Below, piece by piece: positions 26,730 through 35,299 of a stretch of DNA of 64,000 bases. Position numbers and translations under genes: made by a program. A model generated the notes under the pieces. It saw nothing but the letters and a program-made list of their open reading frames with translations. It had not been told where the DNA came from and did no database searches. The first letter of the stretch is position 1; every line of letters begins with the position of its first letter. The stretch is from Tabrizicola sp. (GTDB lineage: Bacteria > Pseudomonadota > Alphaproteobacteria > Rhodobacterales > Rhodobacteraceae), in the NCBI RefSeq assembly GCF_016792905.1, contig NZ_JAEULP010000037.1, positions 1 through 64,000 on the forward strand, read 5' to 3'.

Positions 26730-26783
26730 CACGTCTTCCTCCCATGGAAGAGATGGGGTCGCCCCCGGTAAAGGGCTTGGCAG

Positions 26784-27605
26784 TCAGTCCGCCATCGCCC
26801 GGTTCAGGTAGTCCTTGCTGATCCGCGCCCCTTCGGCGGGATCGTCCCAGCCGTCGAGTTCGGTGCAAACCCAACCCGCAAAGCCCACGTCCCGCATGGC
26901 CTGAAGAATGGGGCCGGTCGGAACATCACCCCGGTCAATCGGCGTGAAGGCAAAGGGCTCTCTTTGGAACCCCTTGAGGTGCACATAGGAAATGCGCGCC
27001 GCATGATCACGGATCAGTTGCGCAGGGTCGCCCCCGGCGGCGGCCAGGTGGGCGGTGTCGGGGCAGAAATCGATGGCGGTCAGGTCGAAGATCTTGGCAA
27101 CTTCGTCCGGGCCTTCCACGATGGTGGACAGGTGCGGGTGGTAATGCGCGCGCAGGCCCCGGGCATCTGCCAGTGCCTTCACCCGGTCCAGCGCCCCGCC
27201 CAGCTTGTGGTAATCGGTCTCGCGCACGCCGTCGAAACGCTTTGCTCCACCACCCACCACCAGATGCGGCGCGCCAAGTTCTGCGGCACGGTCGGCGGCC
27301 CGGATCACCCGGGCCAGTTCCTCGGGCAGGATGTCGTCGAAGATGAAGTTTCCACCGGCATAGGTCGCGACCAGCGCAAGCCCGTTGTCGGCGAGAAGCC
27401 GACGCATTTCCGCAGCCGTCGCGCCCAGCAGGTTGCCGTCGAACAGTTCAACCCCCTGATACCCCGCGGCGGCGATGTCGGCGAGGGCACGGTCCATCGC
27501 GCCAAAGGTGAGGTAGCTGAGTTGGGTGATCGAGGTCACGCCCACGGCATTGCCGCCAAGCGCACCCCAGCAATTGGCGTGATACGCCAGCTTCCACTCA
27601 TCCAT
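26784..27605 (-). CDS. Xylose-isomerase-like TIM-barrel protein (sugar phosphate isomerase/epimerase)
   Basis: A 273-residue AP-endonuclease-2/xylose-isomerase-like barrel: GYQGVELFDGNLLG, YHPHLSTIVEGPDEV, IDFCPDTAHLAAAGGD and YVHLKGFQ carry the Glu, His, Asp and His residues that bind the divalent metal in this fold. Relatives isomerise, epimerise or dehydrate ketoses and inososes. It is the first gene of the leftward ABC operon (54 bp before the binding protein) and lies head-to-head with the ROK gene. Confidence 0.85.
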   Translation of the reverse strand: MDEWKLAYHANCWGALGGNAVGVTSITQLSYLTFGAMDRALADIAAAGYQGVELFDGNLLGATAAEMRRLLADNGLALVATYAGGNFIFDDILPEELARVIRAADRAAELGAPHLVVGGGAKRFDGVRETDYHKLGGALDRVKALADARGLRAHYHPHLSTIVEGPDEVAKIFDLTAIDFCPDTAHLAAAGGDPAQLIRDHAARISYVHLKGFQREPFAFTPIDRGDVPTGPILQAMRDVGFAGWVCTELDGWDDPAEGARISKDYLNRAMAD

Positions 27606-27739
27606 CTGTGATCCCCCGTTCGTGGCTCGGAGCGGCCCTGCCCGCTCGACCGATCCGCATGCGGCCTCCTCAGGCCGTGAAAGGCTGCTTACGCTCCGAA
27701 TCTGCTCTGGTCAACTATTTTCAGTCATATCTACGCTAT

Positions 27740-27762
27740 CTTTTGCTGATTTTCTGCAAAAG
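27740..27762. promoter_or_regulatory. Candidate ROK operator in the isomerase/ROK divergent promoter
   Basis: A perfect inverted repeat CTTTTGC-N9-GCAAAAG sits in the AT-rich centre of the divergent gap (27606–27825), about 65 bp before the ROK start. It is the only strong dyad there. Binding by the adjacent ROK repressor is inferred. Confidence 0.5.
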
Positions 27763-27825
27763 TATTTACTTGAACGGCCGAAGGTAGCCAATTATCTCTG
27801 TGAGGACTGGCCAAAGGAGCTGTTC

Positions 27826-29199
27826 TTGCCGCCGTCCTCTGCCGCCCTCGCCGAATCGACGCGCCCGCGCGGCAAGGGACGTCCGCGCACCAGCGAGACG
27901 GCAGCGCCGTCACTTGTGGAAATCCTGAACCTCATCAGGAGTGAACGCGCGACCACGCGGCAGGCGCTGGAACGGGAAAGCGAACTCGGCCGGGCTGTGG
28001 TGGCGGATCGGTTGCAGCTCTTGTCGGACCTCGGCCTTGTCGATGAAAGCGAGCTTGGGCTGGCCACCGGCGGGCGCGCCCCGCGCCTCGTACGATTTTC
28101 GGCCCGGCGCGGGCTGGTGCTCGTGGCAACTCTGGACCAGACGGCGATCGGGGTCGGCGTATCGGACCTTTCGGGCAACCTTCTGACCGAGCATCACGAG
28201 GCCGCCGACCTGACTGCCCCCGCCTCTCACCTTGCAGGTAGCCTGTCGGCCCTGTTCACCTGGTGTCTGGAACGGCATGCCACGCCGACCGCGCCTTGGG
28301 GCATCTCGCTTTCAGTCCCGGGAACGGTGCCTACTGGGCGCGACGCTCCCTTCTTGACCGCCACCCCCCCTGTCCTGCCCGCGTGGGAGGGATTTCCGCT
28401 TGTCGAGACCCTGACCCGTCAGTTCGGGGTGCCAGTCTGGATCCGCTCCAGCGTGGAGACCATGACGATGGGTGAACTGCACGCCGGTGCGGGCCTCGGC
28501 CTGCGTTCGATGCTGTTCATCAAGGTCGGGCGCCGGATCGGGGCGGGGATTGTCTGCGACGGGCAGCTTTACAGAGGCGCGCAGGGGGCGGCGGGGCTGA
28601 TCGGCGCGTTGCCGGTCGTGTCGGACGGCGTGACCGGCACCCTGGACATGATGGCGGGGTCCGACATGATCCAGCGCGAAGGGCGCGCGGCGGCCGAAGA
28701 CGGCCGCAGTCCGGTTCTGGCCGATCTGTTGCGGCGCGGGGCCGAGATCACGCCGATCGAGGTTTCGCAGGCTGCTCAGGTCGGCGATGCGGCAGCGGCA
28801 GTCATTTTCTCGAAATCGGGGCATCTGATCGGGCAGGTGGTGGCCACGCTTGCCAACGCGCTGAACCCCGAGATGATCGTGCTGTCTGGCACCCTTGTTC
28901 AGACCAACGACAACCTGCTGGCGGGCATCCGCGAAGCCGTCTACGGCGCGTCCCACCCGCTTGTGACACGCGACCTGCGGATCATCAGGTCGCAGATGGG
29001 CAGTTCGGCCGGGCTGGTAGGCGCTTCGCGCGTGGCATCCGAGGCACTGTTCGCGCCGGGTTTCCTCAAGGACTGGATCCTTCAGGGCAAGCCGACAATG
29101 CACCCCGATTTCGTTGCCTTCCGCGCTCAGGCCGACAAGCTCGGCGGCCCGCCATCGACCACTGCACCTCCATCCCGGCCGGAGAGGGGCACACAATGA
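27826..29199 (+). CDS. ROK-family transcriptional regulator (NagC/XylR type), TTG start
   Basis: A 457-residue protein with an N-terminal winged HTH (LVEILNLIRSERATTRQALE, LLSDLGLVDESELGLATGGRAPR, in parts) and a C-terminal ROK domain (VLVATLDQTAIGVGVSDLSG, WGISLSVPGTV, SMLFIKVGRRIGAGIV, GAQGAAGLIGALPV). The Cys-rich zinc motif usual after the GHxxV-like region is replaced by VSDGVTGTLDMMAG, so a zinc-free variant. No ATG fits; TTG at 27826 has SD AAGGAG 6 bp upstream. It probably represses the divergent transporter operon. Confidence 0.82.
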   Translation: MPPSSAALAESTRPRGKGRPRTSETAAPSLVEILNLIRSERATTRQALERESELGRAVVADRLQLLSDLGLVDESELGLATGGRAPRLVRFSARRGLVLVATLDQTAIGVGVSDLSGNLLTEHHEAADLTAPASHLAGSLSALFTWCLERHATPTAPWGISLSVPGTVPTGRDAPFLTATPPVLPAWEGFPLVETLTRQFGVPVWIRSSVETMTMGELHAGAGLGLRSMLFIKVGRRIGAGIVCDGQLYRGAQGAAGLIGALPVVSDGVTGTLDMMAGSDMIQREGRAAAEDGRSPVLADLLRRGAEITPIEVSQAAQVGDAAAAVIFSKSGHLIGQVVATLANALNPEMIVLSGTLVQTNDNLLAGIREAVYGASHPLVTRDLRIIRSQMGSSAGLVGASRVASEALFAPGFLKDWILQGKPTMHPDFVAFRAQADKLGGPPSTTAPPSRPERGTQ

Positions 29200-30200
29200 C
29201 GATTGCCGGACTTGGCCCGCACGGAGAACGCGCCGCCCCGCCGGAACGGGTCAACCTGCTGCCCGAGGATATCGCCGCCGCCAGGATGGTCGCCCGAAGG
29301 GTTGCCGTCGCCCTGCACACGCTGGACAGCGACTGGACGCGACTGCAGATTTCCGGAATGCTGGGCATCTTCGGCGATTGCGGGGTGGTCGTGACCGAGG
29401 TCGCCGATTGCGGCTTCTCGGCGCAACGGCAGGTGGACGAACTTGATCGCCTGATCGCAGCGGCACCCGACGCCATCGTCGCCCTGCCGGTGGCCAACGA
29501 ACAGGTCGTGGCGGCCTTCCGGCGGGTGTCTGCCGCGGGAATCCGACTGGTACTGCTGGAAAACGTGCCGACCGGCCTTCTGCCCGGTTCGCACTACACC
29601 TCGCTGGTGTCATCGGACAGTTTTGGGCTTGGCATGATGGCCGCCGCTGGTCTTGCACCTCATCTCGCCCCGGGTGCCGTGGTGGGGGTTCTTGGCTTTG
29701 CCGCCGACTTCTTTGCCACCAACGAACGCGAGATCGCCTTCACCAACTGGATGCAAGCGAACCGGCGGGACGTGCGAACCCATGTGAGACGGTTCGGCTC
29801 GATGGACGAAGCCGCCGATCTGGCCCAGCGGATGATCGAGGATCATCCGGATATCTCGGGCTTCTTCGTGGTGTGGGACACACCGGCGCATGCGGTGGCG
29901 AACCGTCTCGATGTCGCAGGCAAAGCCCCCGCAATGGCCACGGTCGATCTGGGAGAGGATGTCGCCATTGCACTTGCGGCAGGTCGGCCATTTGTCAGCG
30001 TGGCAGCCCAGCAGCCTCTCCAGCAAGGTGTGGCCGCTGCTCGCACGACGATCCTCGCGCTTCTGGGCCGCACGGTCCCGGCATGGATTGCCGTCCCCGG
30101 GGTATCCGTGACCCGAAACAACGTGGCCGACAGCTTTCAGATCATCTGGAGAAAGCCCGCCCCGCGAGAGGTCCTGCGCTTGCTTGGCTTGACAACCTGA
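29196..30200 (+). CDS. Signal-peptide-less periplasmic-binding-protein paralogue, probable cytoplasmic ligand sensor
   Basis: A 334-residue protein with the sugar-binding fold of the ABC binding protein at 25608–26729: shared landmarks are the DW-R-QI-G start, LVLLENVPTG (FMDNVPTG in the other), SLVSSD (SVVSAD), VLGFAADFFATN (VFHAADFFVTK), FFVVWDTPAHAV (IWAVWDVPAEGV) and ATVDLGEDVAIALA. The N-terminus (TIAGLGPHGERAAPPERVNL) has no signal peptide. Its ATG overlaps the ROK stop (ATGA), so it is translated with the regulator. A role in intracellular sensing of the same ligand is inferred. Confidence 0.72.
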   Translation: MTIAGLGPHGERAAPPERVNLLPEDIAAARMVARRVAVALHTLDSDWTRLQISGMLGIFGDCGVVVTEVADCGFSAQRQVDELDRLIAAAPDAIVALPVANEQVVAAFRRVSAAGIRLVLLENVPTGLLPGSHYTSLVSSDSFGLGMMAAAGLAPHLAPGAVVGVLGFAADFFATNEREIAFTNWMQANRRDVRTHVRRFGSMDEAADLAQRMIEDHPDISGFFVVWDTPAHAVANRLDVAGKAPAMATVDLGEDVAIALAAGRPFVSVAAQQPLQQGVAAARTTILALLGRTVPAWIAVPGVSVTRNNVADSFQIIWRKPAPREVLRLLGLTT

Positions 30201-30739
30201 AGTCAAAAGGGAACGCACCGGTCCGGAATTGAGCGGTGGGTTCGCACCAGAGGTTGCCGCGGTCGTGATGAAAGGCCGGCCTGCCGGGATGAATTTACGC
30301 GAAAGCGCCGCCGGTCACTTACCGCTATGGACCGAAGTCGCCCCCGAATCGCCGGAGCGGAGGATTCAGCCCGCCCCGACCGGCTGTGACAGAAAGCACC
30401 CCCCATCAGGGGAAGCAGGTTTCCCCGGCACCTTAAGTTCACGGAATATCCAAAGCCCAGCACCTGGTCCCTACCTTACCACTGCGACGCATGAAGGTAA
30501 GTAACGCACGTGACCAACCACATGAGAGACGCCAGGACCAACCCCTATCCGCGTCGGCCCTGTCGCAACTTGCGCCGCCCGATCTGGCCGCTTGATGCGG
30601 ATGCCAGCTCCTGACCGGGCCTGCGGTATCCGGTCTTCCGCAACGGCAGCGAACCATGCGTTGCTTCGGAATTGACAAAGTTTGATGCTGCGTGCTCGAT
30701 GGTCCCGCCGCCAGAATGCGCGATCCGGAGAGGTCCCAG
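30201..30739. other. Intergenic stretch before the RpiR gene
   Basis: 539 bp without a supportable gene. It separates the ROK/ABC block from the inositol-like block. A TTGACA at 30672–30677 could be a –35 box for the RpiR gene, but the –10 (ctcgat) is poor. Short frames on both strands lack SD and recognisable motifs. Confidence 0.5.
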
Positions 30740-31606
30740 ATGTCGTTTCGCCCGCCGGAAAGCTATGAAGAGCTGATCAAGCTGATCCACGACCGCTATG
30801 ACTCGATGTCGAAGTCATACCAGAAGATCGCGCTCTACCTCACTCAGAACCCGAACGACGTGGCGGTGCTGTCGGTCAATGCCATCGGCCAGAAATGCGG
30901 CATCCACGCCTCAAGCTTCGTGCGCTATGCGCAGTCGCTGGGCTATCGCGGATTCAAGGAGTTGCAGGCCGTGTTCCAGCGGCGGCTGTCGACGGCGGCG
31001 CCCGGCTTCGACGCAAGGGTGCGGGCGCTGGAGGTCGAACTTGGCGGCGCGCGCGAAGGCGACATGGGGTTCCTGGCCGATCTCGTCGCGCGGGACCTCG
31101 CCTCGCTGCAGGAGCTTCTGGCCAGCATGGAGCCTGCCGCGCTGGGCCAGGCCGCCGACCTGATCGAGGCGGCGGACACGATCTATCTCCTTGGACAGTT
31201 GCGGTCGGCGCCGGTGGTCGATCTGTTGCGCTATGTGCTGACCATGCTCGGCAAGCGCACCGTGCTTCTGGATGCCAGCGGCGGCCTTGCGACGCACATG
31301 GCCAGAGCGGCCCGACCGACAGATGTGCTGTTCGTGGTGTCCTTCCGCTTCTACGCGACCGAGGTGGTGAACGTGGCCGAGGAAACCGCCGCGCGGGGCG
31401 TGCCAATCCTGGCGATCACCGACAGTACGCTTTCACCCTACGCGAAGCTGGCCAAGGTTCTGTTCGCGGTGCCCGAGCACGAGTACACCTTTTCACGCAG
31501 CCTGGCCGCACCGATGTGCCTGGCGCAGGCCCTGTGCGTGGCCGTGGCGGCGCGCTTGCAGAAGGACGGCGGCGAGCCGCGGATTCCAGTGGTTACAGGG
31601 CCCTAA
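30740..31606 (+). CDS. MurR/RpiR-family transcriptional regulator (HTH + SIS)
   Basis: A 288-residue protein: N-terminal HTH_6 domain (SKSYQKIALYLTQNPNDVAVLSVNAIGQKCGI, in parts, residues 20–75) and C-terminal SIS domain that binds phosphosugars or cyclitols (ADTIYLLGQLRSAPVVDLLRYVL, VLFVVSFRFYATEVVNVAEE, ILAITDSTLSPYAKLA). SD GGAGAGG 6 bp before the ATG. IolR-type RpiR proteins control inositol genes in rhizobia; position at the edge of the iol-like locus supports the same role. Its stop overlaps that of the convergent SDR gene. Confidence 0.87.
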   Translation: MSFRPPESYEELIKLIHDRYDSMSKSYQKIALYLTQNPNDVAVLSVNAIGQKCGIHASSFVRYAQSLGYRGFKELQAVFQRRLSTAAPGFDARVRALEVELGGAREGDMGFLADLVARDLASLQELLASMEPAALGQAADLIEAADTIYLLGQLRSAPVVDLLRYVLTMLGKRTVLLDASGGLATHMARAARPTDVLFVVSFRFYATEVVNVAEETAARGVPILAITDSTLSPYAKLAKVLFAVPEHEYTFSRSLAAPMCLAQALCVAVAARLQKDGGEPRIPVVTGP

Positions 31607-32415
31607 AGCCGCATCGGCCCGTCCGGAACCGGCATTCCGCCCGCCACCGCGCCCCAGACCGACTGGTCGAAGTTGACGATGGCGCCGGTCATCAGCCCAG
31701 CATCGTCCGACACAAGGAAGTTCACCGCCCGCGCCGCCTCGTTCGGGTCGACCAGCCGCCCGAAGGGCAGCGCGGCGGCGGCCTTGGCCTCCCAGTCGGG
31801 ATCGCCGCCTTCGGCCTGGATCTCGCGTTCGTGGTCCGAGGCCATCCAGCCGACGTTCAGCTGGTTCACCCGGATGCGGTTGGCCATCACCGAAAACGCC
31901 GTGTTGGCGGTCAGCGTGGTCAGGGCCCCCTTGCTGGCGCAATAGGCGTTGATGAAAGGTTGCCCGGCAAGCGCGGAGATCGAGCCGATGTTGCAGATCG
32001 CCCCTTCGATCCCCTTGGCGATCATCAGCCGGATCGCCTCCTGCATCAGGAAATAGGGGCCACGGACGTTGGTGGCGAAGAGGGCGTCGAAGGTTTCGGG
32101 CGTGGTGTCGAGGATCGTGCCCCGGGCGGTGGAGGCCCCGGCGTTCACCAGCACATCGAGACGGCCGAACAGCCGGTCGGTTTCCGCCACGACCATCCGG
32201 CAGTCTTCGACGCGGGAGAAGTCGGCTTGCAGGAAATGCGCCCAGATGCCATGCGCCTCGGCGATCTCGCGGGCGACATGCGCGCCGCGCTCGGCATTCC
32301 TGCCGGTGATGACCACGCCCTTCGCGCCCGCCGCCGCCAGCCTGCGCGCGATGGCAGCGCCCAAACCTTGCGTTGCCCCGGTGACGACGCAGACCTTGCC
32401 GTCCATCCGGTTCAT
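31603..32415 (-). CDS. Short-chain dehydrogenase/reductase, iol-locus member
   Basis: A 270-residue classical SDR: TGATQGLGAAIARRL nucleotide motif, NAGAS, catalytic Ser in IGSISALAG and Y-xxx-K in AYCASKGA. It probably oxidises or reduces a polyol or keto intermediate of the pathway with NAD(P). The start (32413–32415) overlaps the iolE stop (4 bp), so it is the third gene of the leftward iolD–iolE–SDR operon. Confidence 0.87.
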   Translation of the reverse strand: MNRMDGKVCVVTGATQGLGAAIARRLAAAGAKGVVITGRNAERGAHVAREIAEAHGIWAHFLQADFSRVEDCRMVVAETDRLFGRLDVLVNAGASTARGTILDTTPETFDALFATNVRGPYFLMQEAIRLMIAKGIEGAICNIGSISALAGQPFINAYCASKGALTTLTANTAFSVMANRIRVNQLNVGWMASDHEREIQAEGGDPDWEAKAAAALPFGRLVDPNEAARAVNFLVSDDAGLMTGAIVNFDQSVWGAVAGGMPVPDGPMRL

Positions 32416-33314
32416 GCGACGACCTCGTAACCCGCCGCCGTCATCACCCGCATCAGTTCCTTGTGGCCGACCTGCGCCATTTTCAGCGGCGAGTTGGCCT
32501 TGGGGTCCTGTTCCGCCTCGACCACGAACCAGCCCTCATAGCCATGATCGGCCAGCCGCTGCACGATGGCCTTGAAGTCCAGCGAGCCATCGCCGGGCAC
32601 GGTGAAGGCGCCCTTGATCACCGCATCAAGGAAGCTGTCCTTCGACCAGTCGAGGCTGTCCAGCACCGACTGCCGGATGTCCTTGGTGTGGACATGGCGG
32701 ATCCGGGCGTGGTGGTTGTCGATGGCGCGCAGGACGTTGCCGCGCGCGAAATGCAGGTGGCCCGCGTCCAGAAGCAGTGGAATTCCCTCGCCGGAGTTCG
32801 CCATGAAGGCGTCAAGCTCGGGTTCGAACATCACCACCGCGCCCATGTGGTGATGGTAGACGAGGGGCATGCCCTGATCGGCGCAGAATTCGCCCAGCGC
32901 CGTGACCTTGCGGGCATAGGCGGCCATGTCGACATCGGACAGCACGGGCTTGGTCGCCAGTGGGGCGTTGCGGAGGCCCTGCACCGACCGCCCGACCTCG
33001 CCATAGACGATGCAGGGGGCGTCGACCGCCTTGAAGAGGTCGATCATCGGCTGGATGCGGTCCTTGTTGGCCGCAAGGCTTTCCTCGACCAGCGTGCCCG
33101 AAAACCAGCCGCCGCAAAGGGTGACATCGGCCATCTTCAGATAGGGCAGCATCTCGGCAGCGGTTTCGGGGAAGCGACGGCCCTTCTCCATTCCGGTGAA
33201 CCCGGCAGAGCGGGACTGGCGCAGGCATTCTTCCAGGCTCACGTCGTCGCTGAGGTCGGGCAGGTCGTCGTTCCACCAGGCGATTGGCGACATCCCGAGT
33301 TTGGCTTTCAGCAT
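32412..33314 (-). CDS. iolE: Myo-inosose-2 dehydratase IolE
   Basis: A 300-residue TIM barrel of the IolE type: KLGMSPIAWWNDDLPDL N-terminus, GFTGMEKGRRFPETA, VYHHHMGAVV, LLLDAGHLHFARG and HVHTKDIR carry the metal-binding Glu, His and Asp. It dehydrates scyllo-inosose (2-keto-myo-inositol) to 3D-trihydroxycyclohexane-1,2-dione in the cytosol, feeding IolD. It starts 2 bp after the iolD stop; SD is weak, consistent with coupled translation. Confidence 0.85.
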   Translation of the reverse strand: MLKAKLGMSPIAWWNDDLPDLSDDVSLEECLRQSRSAGFTGMEKGRRFPETAAEMLPYLKMADVTLCGGWFSGTLVEESLAANKDRIQPMIDLFKAVDAPCIVYGEVGRSVQGLRNAPLATKPVLSDVDMAAYARKVTALGEFCADQGMPLVYHHHMGAVVMFEPELDAFMANSGEGIPLLLDAGHLHFARGNVLRAIDNHHARIRHVHTKDIRQSVLDSLDWSKDSFLDAVIKGAFTVPGDGSLDFKAIVQRLADHGYEGWFVVEAEQDPKANSPLKMAQVGHKELMRVMTAAGYEVVA

Positions 33315-33315
33315 C

Positions 33316-35187
33316 TTACACTCCCACACGCTGCTTGGCGCGAATCGCGATCTGGCTTTCGCGCGCCTTGTTGACGGTATCCCGGTCGGACACTTCCGGC
33401 ACCCCCACGTCCCAGTCGGCATCCCCCGGCACCCAGGCATAGGCGTCGGTGGTGATGCTGATCACGGTGGTGCGGTCATTGCCTTGCGCCCATTTGAGCG
33501 CAGCCTCAAGGTCGGCAAGGCTTTCCACCTTGCGGGAGGCGGCGCCCATCGCGGCGGCATGGGCGGCGAAGTCGACGTGCAGCGGGTTGGCCTTGTCGGT
33601 GATCCGGCAGTCCTTCAGCAGGTTGTTGAAGCCCGGCACGCCCTTGAACTGTTGCAGGCGCGAAATCACCGCATAGCCGCCGTTGTCACAGACGATCACG
33701 ATCATCTTGTGGCCCGACAGCACCGTCGAATAGATGTCGGAGTTCATCATCATGTAGGTGCCGTCACCCAGCATGACGATGGGCGTGCCACCCAGCCCTC
33801 CCGGCCCGGATTGCGCCATGGCGCAGCCCCAGCCCGCAGCGATTTCGTAGCCCATGCAGGAAAAGCCGAATTCCAGGTCGAAGGTATTCGGCGCCTTGAC
33901 CCGCCAGCCCTTCGCGACCTCTCCGGGGATTCCCCCTGCGGCGGAGATCAGCGTGTCGTTTTCGGCGGCCGACTTGTTCACGACGTTGACCACTTGGGCG
34001 TAGGTCGGGATCGGCGCGTTGGTCGGGGTCTGGTGGTCGTCCAACAGCGCGTCCCATTCCTTGAACAGCGCCTTCGCGTGGGGCAGGTGGCCCGCCGACG
34101 CCTTCCACGCGCCAAGCGCCGCGTCAAGTTCCGCCACGCTTTCCAGCGCGTCGCCGACCACGGCCAGCGCCCGGTGTTTCAAGGCGTCGAAGCGGGCGGC
34201 GTTGATCGAGATGAACAGGGCGTCACGCGAGAAGGCGGTCCATGAGCCGGTGGTGAAATCCTGCAACCGGGTGCCGATGGCGAGGATCACGTCGGCTTCG
34301 GCGGCCAGCGCGTTGGCCGAGGTCGAGCCGACGATGCCGATGGGACCGGCATGGACGGGGTGGTAATGCGTCAGCCCGCCCTTGCCCGCGATGGTTTCCA
34401 CCACCGGGATACCGCGCTCGGCCGCGAACTTCGCCACGGCCTCCTCGGCGCCGGAATAGCGCACGCCGCCGCCTGCGATGATCAGCGGCTTTTTCGCGGT
34501 CTTGAGGAGCGCGGCCGCATCCGACACGGCTTTCCGATCCGGGCGCGGGCGCGGGATGGTCCACAGGCGCTCCTCGAAGAACTCGACCGGATAGTCGAAA
34601 GCCAGTTCCTGCGTGTCCTGCGGCAGGGCGAGGAAGGCGGGGCCGCAGTCGGCGGGGTCGAGCATCGCGCCAACGGCCTGCGGCAGGGACTGGAGGATCT
34701 GGGCGGGGTGGGTGATCCGGTCCCAGTAGCGAGTCACCGCCTTGAAAGCATCGTTCACGGTGATCGAGGGGTTATTGTAGTGTTCAACCTGTTGCAGCAC
34801 CGGGTCGGGCAGGCGGTTGGTGAAGGTGTCCCCCGCGATCAGGAGGACCGGAAGGCGATTGGCATGGGCCGTCCCCGCCGCCGTCACCATGTTCAACGCG
34901 CCCGGCCCGATGGAGGAGGTGGCGACCATGATCTGCCGCCGCCGTTTCGCCTTGGCAAAGCCCACCGCCGCCAGCGCCATCGACTGTTCGTTCTGCCCGC
35001 GCCAGGTCGGAAGCCTGTCCTGCACCGCCTCCAGCGCCTCTGACAGGCAGGTCACGTTGCCGTGGCCGAAGATGCCGAACACGCCCGCGAACAGGGGGAT
35101 GCGCTGGCCGTCGATTTCGGTGAATTGCGTGGTCAGCCAGCGCACAACGGCTTGCGCCATGGTCAGGCGAATCGTTCCGTGGTCCAT
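33316..35187 (-). CDS. iolD: 3D-(3,5/4)-trihydroxycyclohexane-1,2-dione acylhydrolase IolD
   Basis: A 623-residue ThDP-dependent enzyme. Visible parts: ThDP-pyrimidine domain with LPTWRGQNEQSMALAAVG (catalytic Glu), ATSSIGPGALNMVTAAG and PDPVLQQVEHYNN typical of IolD; central domain PLIIAGGGVRYSGAEEAV; ThDP-binding GDGTYMMMNSDIYST (GDG…N). It hydrolyses the diketone ring of the inositol pathway to 5-deoxy-glucuronate. The start at 35185–35187 has SD GGGAGGAG. First gene of the leftward operon. Confidence 0.92.
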   Translation of the reverse strand: MDHGTIRLTMAQAVVRWLTTQFTEIDGQRIPLFAGVFGIFGHGNVTCLSEALEAVQDRLPTWRGQNEQSMALAAVGFAKAKRRRQIMVATSSIGPGALNMVTAAGTAHANRLPVLLIAGDTFTNRLPDPVLQQVEHYNNPSITVNDAFKAVTRYWDRITHPAQILQSLPQAVGAMLDPADCGPAFLALPQDTQELAFDYPVEFFEERLWTIPRPRPDRKAVSDAAALLKTAKKPLIIAGGGVRYSGAEEAVAKFAAERGIPVVETIAGKGGLTHYHPVHAGPIGIVGSTSANALAAEADVILAIGTRLQDFTTGSWTAFSRDALFISINAARFDALKHRALAVVGDALESVAELDAALGAWKASAGHLPHAKALFKEWDALLDDHQTPTNAPIPTYAQVVNVVNKSAAENDTLISAAGGIPGEVAKGWRVKAPNTFDLEFGFSCMGYEIAAGWGCAMAQSGPGGLGGTPIVMLGDGTYMMMNSDIYSTVLSGHKMIVIVCDNGGYAVISRLQQFKGVPGFNNLLKDCRITDKANPLHVDFAAHAAAMGAASRKVESLADLEAALKWAQGNDRTTVISITTDAYAWVPGDADWDVGVPEVSDRDTVNKARESQIAIRAKQRVGV

Positions 35188-35238
35188 GATCTCTCCTCCC
35201 CTCGGGCTCGGGCGGACCATACACGCTTGCATTGGGTG

Positions 35239-35271
35239 TTGACAATAGATGTCACAAGCAATGATTATTGC
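35239..35271. promoter_or_regulatory. Divergent iolD/ALDH promoter with two operator-like dyads
   Basis: A –35 TTGACA (35239–35244) and –10 TGATTA (35262–35267) with 17-bp spacing face the rightward operon. Two perfect dyads overlap it: TGACA-N5-TGTCA (35240–35254) and GCAAT-N4-ATTGC (35258–35271). Repressor binding at either would block both directions. The RpiR protein at 30740–31606 is the obvious candidate; this is inference. Confidence 0.6.
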
Positions 35272-35299
35272 AAAAGTGACTCGGGGGAGGTGGCGGCGC

